A DNA stretch of 64,000 nucleotides from the NCBI RefSeq assembly GCF_000002995.4, contig NW_025062479.1, positions 11,699,721 to 11,763,720 of the forward strand, read 5' to 3'. This DNA comes from Brugia malayi. Its lineage: Eukaryota; Nematoda; Chromadorea; Rhabditida; Onchocercidae. Positions 57,501 to 64,000 of the stretch are shown one piece after another (position 1 is the stretch's first letter; every line of letters begins with the position of its first letter). The notes beneath the pieces were generated by a model. That model was not told where the DNA came from. It searched no databases and worked only from the letters and a program-made list of their open reading frames with translations. Made by a program: the position numbers and the translations under genes.

Positions 57501-60500
57501 TAATGTATCAGTAACAGAATCAGAATCACAATAAAACTGTGTCTTTCCTTTTTTTGGTAAAAGGTATAAATTTTAATTAAAAATGCAGGTAACTTCAGGT
57601 TTCTAGCAAAAATTTCTAAATTTATAAATGATGAAGCTTACATCATCTGGACTTGTCGGAACACTGTACCTCATTTGATATACATCTTGAAATGCTTGAA
57701 AATTACCTGGCCCACGGTTATAAGAGTAATATGTGGGAGAACTCTGAAAGACTATTGGATGTGGTACGAATTGTTTTATTTTTACTGTTTATTGAAATGC
57801 AAACATTAAAAGAAAGTACATGCACCTTTTGATTAAGATAAGTGGATGAGGAGGAAGCTTTAGCCAGAAATAGTTCCAATTCTCGCTTTCTTTCTTCTTC
57901 CTCAACAGTTGCTTTCTTCATAGCTTCTTCTTCCTGGAATCTTATTTAAAATAAATTATTCAAGAATGAATAAAGTAAAGAATTCGGATAATTTCGTCAT
58001 ATTTGTAATTCATATGAATTACAATGGACTTATTGAATCTAAGTGTTAGGTTTTATAGCATAAAATAAAAATTAGCGTCAAATCATTCGTAGTATTTTCA
58101 GGAATTCTGATTGATTATTCAGATTTTTCCCAGAATAATTTACTCTTATGATCGTTTCAATTTTTCCAACAAAAGAATTCACTTCGTCAAAAAGGTTGAG
58201 AAATTTTACCAGCTGTCGTTTTTCTTCTTCTTTACTTTCTTGAAAACCTTCAACCAGGATGGCAACAAGCAAATTAAACAGTACGTAGTTGCCAAATGTC
58301 ATCAAAGCAACAAAGTACAGAGCTGCCCAAGGTGTCGTACGAGCCATACCATTAAATAAAACGACATTCCAATCCTCTTGTGTTAAAATCTTTGAAATAA
58401 ATAGGAACTAAATTTAAATCTTGAAAAGAAATATGCTTCTGGTGTAGAGCTACGCATACAAGCTTCTGCAAATTGAATTTTTTCATTTTTAGCTAATTAT
58501 TTAATCAAAAAAAAAAAATTCCATAAAGTGAATATACTTCGTTACCAAATCCGCAAAACTAGCATTCATTTCTAGTCCGAAAATTATATTTAATTCATTT
58601 TAATGAAACTGTGTTTTGCATTTTAAAAGTTTGAAGACAGAAATTGTTAAAAAATATGGTACATACCTGAAAAACAGTGACCAGTGCCCACAAAAGCGAG
58701 TCGAAGTTTTTCCGTTCACACTTTTTTGTCTGATCCATTGCATTGACAGGATTTTTGCAAAACTTGCATCCAAATAAGTTCATCCCCAATATACTGCAAC
58801 AAAAATTTCGATGAAAATTAAGTAAACAAATGACCAACAGATAAGATCCTTTGACATTAGTTGACCCTTAAAAGAAATTTCAGTATTACAGGCGACATTT
58901 TTTGAAAATTTAGTCAATTTCTTAAATATGCTTCCATTTACAATTTTATGTAAATAAGTTTGCACAGTTCTCATGCATACCTGAAAATAAAGATGAACAG
59001 AACAAGTAATCCAAAGAATACTGTCACATTATCCATTGTACGTAACATAACAACTAATTGATACCGTAAAGCTGGCATAAATCGGACCAGTTTTAAAATC
59101 CGAAGTAGACGAAATGTTCGAAGTACTGATAACCCTCCCTTTCCTTCTTGAAACAATTCCAACACACTGTGAAAATCAAACAACAACTTATTTTTTTTTT
59201 TCTTTTTTTTCAAATAAAACATTTCAACTCTTACAAAATTTTCATTTCCGAGAAGATCCAAGAATTCAATTTGATTAAACAAATTAAAAATAAGCTTTAC
59301 CTCAGTGCAACTATTCCACCATCAAAAAGATTGAATCCATCAGAAAGATATCCAAATAAACCATCTGCACCTATTTTGAGCAACATTTCCAATGCGAATA
59401 AACCAGTGAAAAAGTAATTACTGATTTCTAAGATTGTTGTCAGCAATTCAGGCTAAAAGTGGATTTAATGTTGGTTACGTCCAGATTAAAAATTAGAAGC
59501 AATATTTTATCAAATATTAACTACAGTTTTTTATCAGTAATTCATTAGTAATTTAATGCATTAATCGAAATAAACCTGCTGATGGTACTCGACACCCATA
59601 CTGAGAGTATTAATTAAAATAGCGAATAAAATACCGCGTTTGAAATGATTACAAACTACAAATGCTCGAAGCTTTTTACGGAGTTGACCAAATAGCGTAG
59701 AAATTGTTTTCGTTAACTTATCCTTAAAATATATATCAGCACCTTAACAGGTAGAAATAATACAATAAATAATTTGAATATTGCTTAAAAAGTTGTTTAG
59801 ACTATTATAGATTATATGAGGCAAAAGTTTTATTTCTTCCATTTCAAATTTAATTTTCAAAATTTCGTTCTTTTTCTTCATTTTATTATCAAAAAGAAAT
59901 GTAAATCACGAATATATATTACTGATTTAATGCGGGAATGATGACCACAGCCATCGCTGCTATCGACACCACCAGCAACGTCACAATCAAGCTCACTTTC
60001 GGTTCCGGATAATTGATCGGAAAGTTCCACATCACTTTCCTCACCACTCGACAAGTCTCCCACCCGAAGAGATTTTTTCAGAGAGGTAAGCTGATTGTCA
60101 TTCGTTGAACCTATTTCCATGTCGCTTTCTACACTGCTTGTTGTGCAATCTGTCATTTAATGTCACAAATATACCAATCGCGATGTTAATTTGTAAGAAA
60201 ATGCATTATTCTACCAAAAAGAAATACTTTAAACAAATTCACTCCACAAATTTTGAATTCTTGAAATAATTTATCAAATTTTGATAAAAATACAAAAAGA
60301 AAAGCATACCATTCATACTTCCATTCCATTTCAGATTCTTAACACTGCTTTGCAATTTACTTTCTTCATGATAAGTACTTTCCAACGGTAATAATTTATC
60401 ATCTATAAATCGCTGTAAATTTTTATAATTCGAAAAGGGAACAAATTCTTATTGTTAGTGTTAAAAGTTAAATTCGTTTAATTGTTCATCACTTAAAACG

Positions 60501-63500
60501 TTGTCATTTTTAATCTTTCAATTAATTTCCTCGTGCTATATTTAGTTAGAGCAAGCTTAATTTGTCACAAAGTGAAGATGTAGAGGTAAATGTATCATTA
60601 AATAGGTGATGGACAAAATGTCACAAATATAAGTTTATGTCCATCATTTAATTTCAAACTGGTTGTATTACTTGTAGCAGCATTAGTAACTTGAATATCT
60701 TTCGTCTTCGTTTCTTCAGAATTTCCAGCTTTTGGATGAGTGTCATTAGAAAGACCTTTGAAGAATTTTCGTCTCGTTGCAAAACGTTCTTCCCAAATCT
60801 TCCATTGCTGAAACAAAGATTTCCTAATAGCGCTTATATAAGCGTTACTCTTAATCTAAGCTCATTTTATTTGCATGATAAAATATTTGAGTAAGGCTTC
60901 ACATATATTTATGTATTGATACCTTAAGAAATCGTCTTTTCAATCGACGAGAATAATGTCTTATAGATTTGATTATAGCTGCATAAACACTGTCACCACC
61001 TTCACCATCTCTCGATGAATGAGCTGGATCACTACCTAAATAATGCCATTTTCTTGAACATGAAATTTTGAAATTAAAAAACTTGCGATGGCGAGAAATA
61101 CCGACTAAGAGATCCTGATGATCGTAGTCTTTTTCTTTCTTCAATCATTCGTTCTGTTTCACGTCGTTTCGTTTCCGCAAACTGTGTCGCAATAACAACC
61201 AAACATAAATTGATCATGAAAAATGCTCCTACCTGCAGCTTATCATTATATGGAAAAAGGGGAAACTGAATTCAATTTAAATTAATACACTCTATTTTAA
61301 TGATTTGATAAATTAATACTAAGTAAATAAATAATCATTTTAGCATTTCATCTATTCTAATTTAATATGAAAATTATTTTAACACATATCATTAACATGC
61401 AAGAAACTTACAATAATCAGTAAGACAAAATATATCCAATTCCAAAATGAATGCGCATCTTGTACATAGTACATTATATCTGTCCATCCTTCTAAGCTTA
61501 TTACCTATGCAAAACTAACTTTATTATTAGTTATTTTATCAATCAGAGATTATAGAATATATATTGTTTCTGATCAGATCCACTGTGACCAGATCGAAAT
61601 ATAAATAACATTAAAATTTATGCTATATTTTGAAATTGCGAAAAATGACTTTAAAAAAAAAAGGAAGGAAAAATTGATACGAGAAAGATAGCAATCCATG
61701 CGAAGCCAATATTATCAAAAGATATGGATCCTTGGAATGGATTACGATGCATAACTTTGCATTCATTATAGTAAGCATTCCAATTTACACACGCTGTTGT
61801 GTCATTTTTTACATTTGCCCATTCATGTATTGTTAAATTACATCTGAAAAGTGAAATATTTGAGAAATTTCATTATCAAATTTATCATTTTTTGTCTTTT
61901 TTCAAAGAAATGAAAGATTTAAAATTACAATTAATAGTTTCTAAACAAATTCAATTAAATAAGCTGAATTATTAATTCTGTCAAGCACTGAATTTTAATA
62001 TCCTTTAATTTTAATATTCTTTACTTTTCAAGTTAATTATTTTATATTTACAAAAATTTAATATTCATTAGTTTACTATTGCGAGAAAATTAAATCATCA
62101 TTAATAAAAATTTTGATTTTTCTAAAATCCCTTATAATATGTTAAAATTCCATTAGTTTAGACAAAAATAAACAATCAAATTTAAATAAACAACTTTGGC
62201 ATAGAATTTCCAACAATATTTTTATTCATTTGTAGTGAAACTGAATTTTAAATTAATTAAAGTTGATACTTGAAACCTTACTTAACTCCGTTGTGTACGT
62301 AAGGAGGTAAATTATTGCATGTATGAAGACCTGATGAATCAGCTTGACTACATATATATTCTAGCGAGGTGTCCTCTGGTATATAGTATCTACAATGGAA
62401 AAGATGTATTAATGAAAACTATTAATGAAAAAATAGAATCTAATTAAGTACCAATTGATCTATTAGAAAGTAGAAATCTAAGACAAAAAGTGTTTAAAGG
62501 GATCTGAAATAACCAGTAAAGATAATATCATCATTGATAATCTAATCTAATCAATAAACATAATATTGTTAATTGATCTGATCGATGATTAGCTTATAAT
62601 ATATATTACAGTGTTGGAGTTTTTACCGTGTAAGTGATATATCTGAGACATCAATATCAGCATTTATTTTGGGTAAGCTAATAACACAGCGATTTCTGAA
62701 ATTTATCATTGTTTTGTCGTTTTTCAAAGAAATGAAAGAATTAAAATTTTTACAATTAAAATATCAAAAATATGCTTTAATTTTTATTTTTGCTCAAGAA
62801 ATTCTGATTTATTCAAAATTATAATGTTACGACTGAATAAATATGTATACTAATCAAATATTTTTTGAACCTGAGGAAACTTCAAAATGTCACCTAAGTA
62901 GTCCAGCCCATAACTGAACACCAACAATACCAAATATGAAAAAGACAAAGAAACATAACAACAATACATTGCCGAGCATCGGTAATGTGTCCAATAATAG
63001 GTTAACTGCAAAAATTTAATTTAATCAAAAATATTAATATATTTTTTAATGTCTACCAACTTCCTCTTTCTCATTGGCTTTCGTTTTTTTTTTTTTTTCC
63101 CTTTTTTCTTCTCCAATTTTTTGCTCATTAGACATTATAAGTAGAATAATTAATTGGAAATTATTACTACAAACCAAGAATTCTCATAGATGGTATCCTA
63201 TTGACAGCACGTAACGGTCGAAGTACACGAATTGTTCGTATAGCGGTTAAATTTATATTACCCAAATATTCTTGTAATAGATATTCTGCACACCTAAAAT
63301 CCGACTGGAATTTATAATGAAATTATCATTTCAAAAACAAAAAAGATTGAAAGATTAACCTAATATTAACATATCTGAGTATTAAACAATATTTTTCCGG
63401 ATCTTTTTTAGAGATGAAAAGATTGGATTCGATCCAGACTTCATCAAAGATTTACACGCTATGCGCCTGGATTATTGTAAACACAACTGACATATTTAGA

Positions 63501-64000
63501 TTCGACTATCAATTTCTTATTATTTCAAACTAGAATGAGCCATTCATCAGGAAAAAAAGGAACAAAATTTATTAAAAGCTGCAAATATAACTGTCATGAC
63601 AAATAAGGAAAAAAAAAAATGAAATTTAATATAAGCAGGAAAAAAAAAGAAATGGTATGTGATAAAATACAACAAAAAAGAAAAATTAAAAAATACCCTG
63701 CACAAACAATAAAAAAATCAAGGCGATTCCAAGTATCAGAAAGATAAGCGGCTGAGCCATAGAACCCGAGTGCAACTATTTTGATCATCTAGAAATGTTG
63801 ATTTTTTCTTTTCTCCTTTTGGTAAGTTTTAATATTATCCTTCAAATTGAAATATTATAAAAATTTAATGGATTTTTTATTCAACTTTTTAAAAATAAAC
63901 AAATAAGTAAAGTTTAGAACAAACCATTTCTATAGCAAAATATGCAAAAATGATATGATCAATAGTTGAGAGAACGTAGCAACGATATGTCGTACAATTA
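51562..64000 (-). CDS. cca-1: T-type voltage-gated calcium channel alpha-1 subunit, Cav3 / cca-1 type (N-terminus beyond right edge)
   Basis: A pore-forming low-voltage-activated calcium channel of the plasma membrane. The window begins inside domain I S2 ([15 protein letters not shown]) and runs through domain IV and the C-terminus. Domain [22 protein letters not shown]4 [20 protein letters not shown], pore SLEGWTD (Glu). After IS6 comes [13 protein letters not shown], the position of the T-type gating brake. Domain [21 protein letters not shown], pore TQEDWN (Glu). Domain [20 protein letters not shown], pore SSKDGW (Asp). Domain [16 protein letters not shown], pore ATGDNWNG (Asp), S6 [19 protein letters not shown]. 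The EEDD filter and the IVS6 sequence separate it from L/N-type (EEEE) and NALCN channels. The I-II linker (59.9-61.1 kb) is acidic and Ser-rich; the II-III linker (56.1-57.9 kb) carries a charged coiled-coil-like stretch. The C-terminal exon ends at TGA 51562 (KKMKRFD). No auxiliary-subunit AID motif is seen after IS6, as expected for Cav3. Confidence 0.95.
56351..56395. repeat. perfect 20-bp inverted repeat (hairpin) in a calcium-channel intron
   Basis: Left arm 56351-56370 (aaaatacttatgatgctgaa), a 5-nt T loop, and right arm 56376-56395, which is the exact reverse complement. A third half copy (aatgctgaattttt) follows near 56400. It lies in the long intron of the II-III linker region of the T-type channel gene. 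Confidence 0.9.

Overview
The window looks like nuclear DNA of a parasitic (probably spirurid or filarial) nematode. It is strongly AT-rich, and its genes are broken into short exons by introns mostly of 60-600 bp with typical nematode TTTCAG or TTTTAG acceptors. It also carries an innexin and a Cav3-type calcium channel. No bacterial, organellar or viral segment is evident. The species assignment is inferred from composition and gene content only.

Layout, left to right. Positions 1-8.5 kb: a minus-strand FOXK-type gene (FHA plus forkhead domain). I resolved twelve exons whose splice phases agree; its C-terminus runs off the left edge and its N-terminus is unclear. Positions 8.5-16.7 kb: a gene-poor stretch with one 236-bp inverted-repeat element. 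Positions 16.7-17.9 kb: a small minus-strand gene I do not recognise. Positions 18-26.7 kb: a second gene-poor stretch with an 80-bp TA tract, an orphan candidate terminal exon and copy 1 of a near-identical 347-bp repeat. Positions 26.8-29.1 kb: a plus-strand four-helix membrane protein. Positions 29.4-30.8 kb: a convergent minus-strand ERI1/ERI3-type DEDDh exonuclease. Positions 31.8-37.6 kb: a minus-strand, many-exon BED-finger gene derived from a hAT transposase. Positions 37.9-38.2 kb: repeat copy 2, in the divergent promoter region. Positions 38.8-44.7 kb: a plus-strand MMS22L homologue. Positions 45.4-48.8 kb: a minus-strand innexin. Positions 51.5-64 kb: the minus-strand T-type calcium channel alpha-1 subunit (cca-1 type), cut off at the right edge inside domain I.

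The genes do not form a pathway or operon. They are individually regulated housekeeping, neuronal and regulatory genes. Two are membrane excitability or coupling genes (the innexin and the T-type channel, in tandem), one is a replication-repair factor, one is an RNA exonuclease, one is a forkhead regulator and one is a probable domesticated transposase.

The points most worth following are these: the 347-bp inverted duplication at roughly 99% identity and 15.6 kb separation; the hAT-derived gene, whose catalytic core is eroded while its BED finger and dimerisation region persist; two GC-AG introns in neighbouring convergent genes; a decayed, in-frame duplicated exon inside the tetraspan gene; and a perfect 20-bp hairpin in a calcium-channel intron. 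Exon borders were read by eye from splice consensus and reading-frame continuity.
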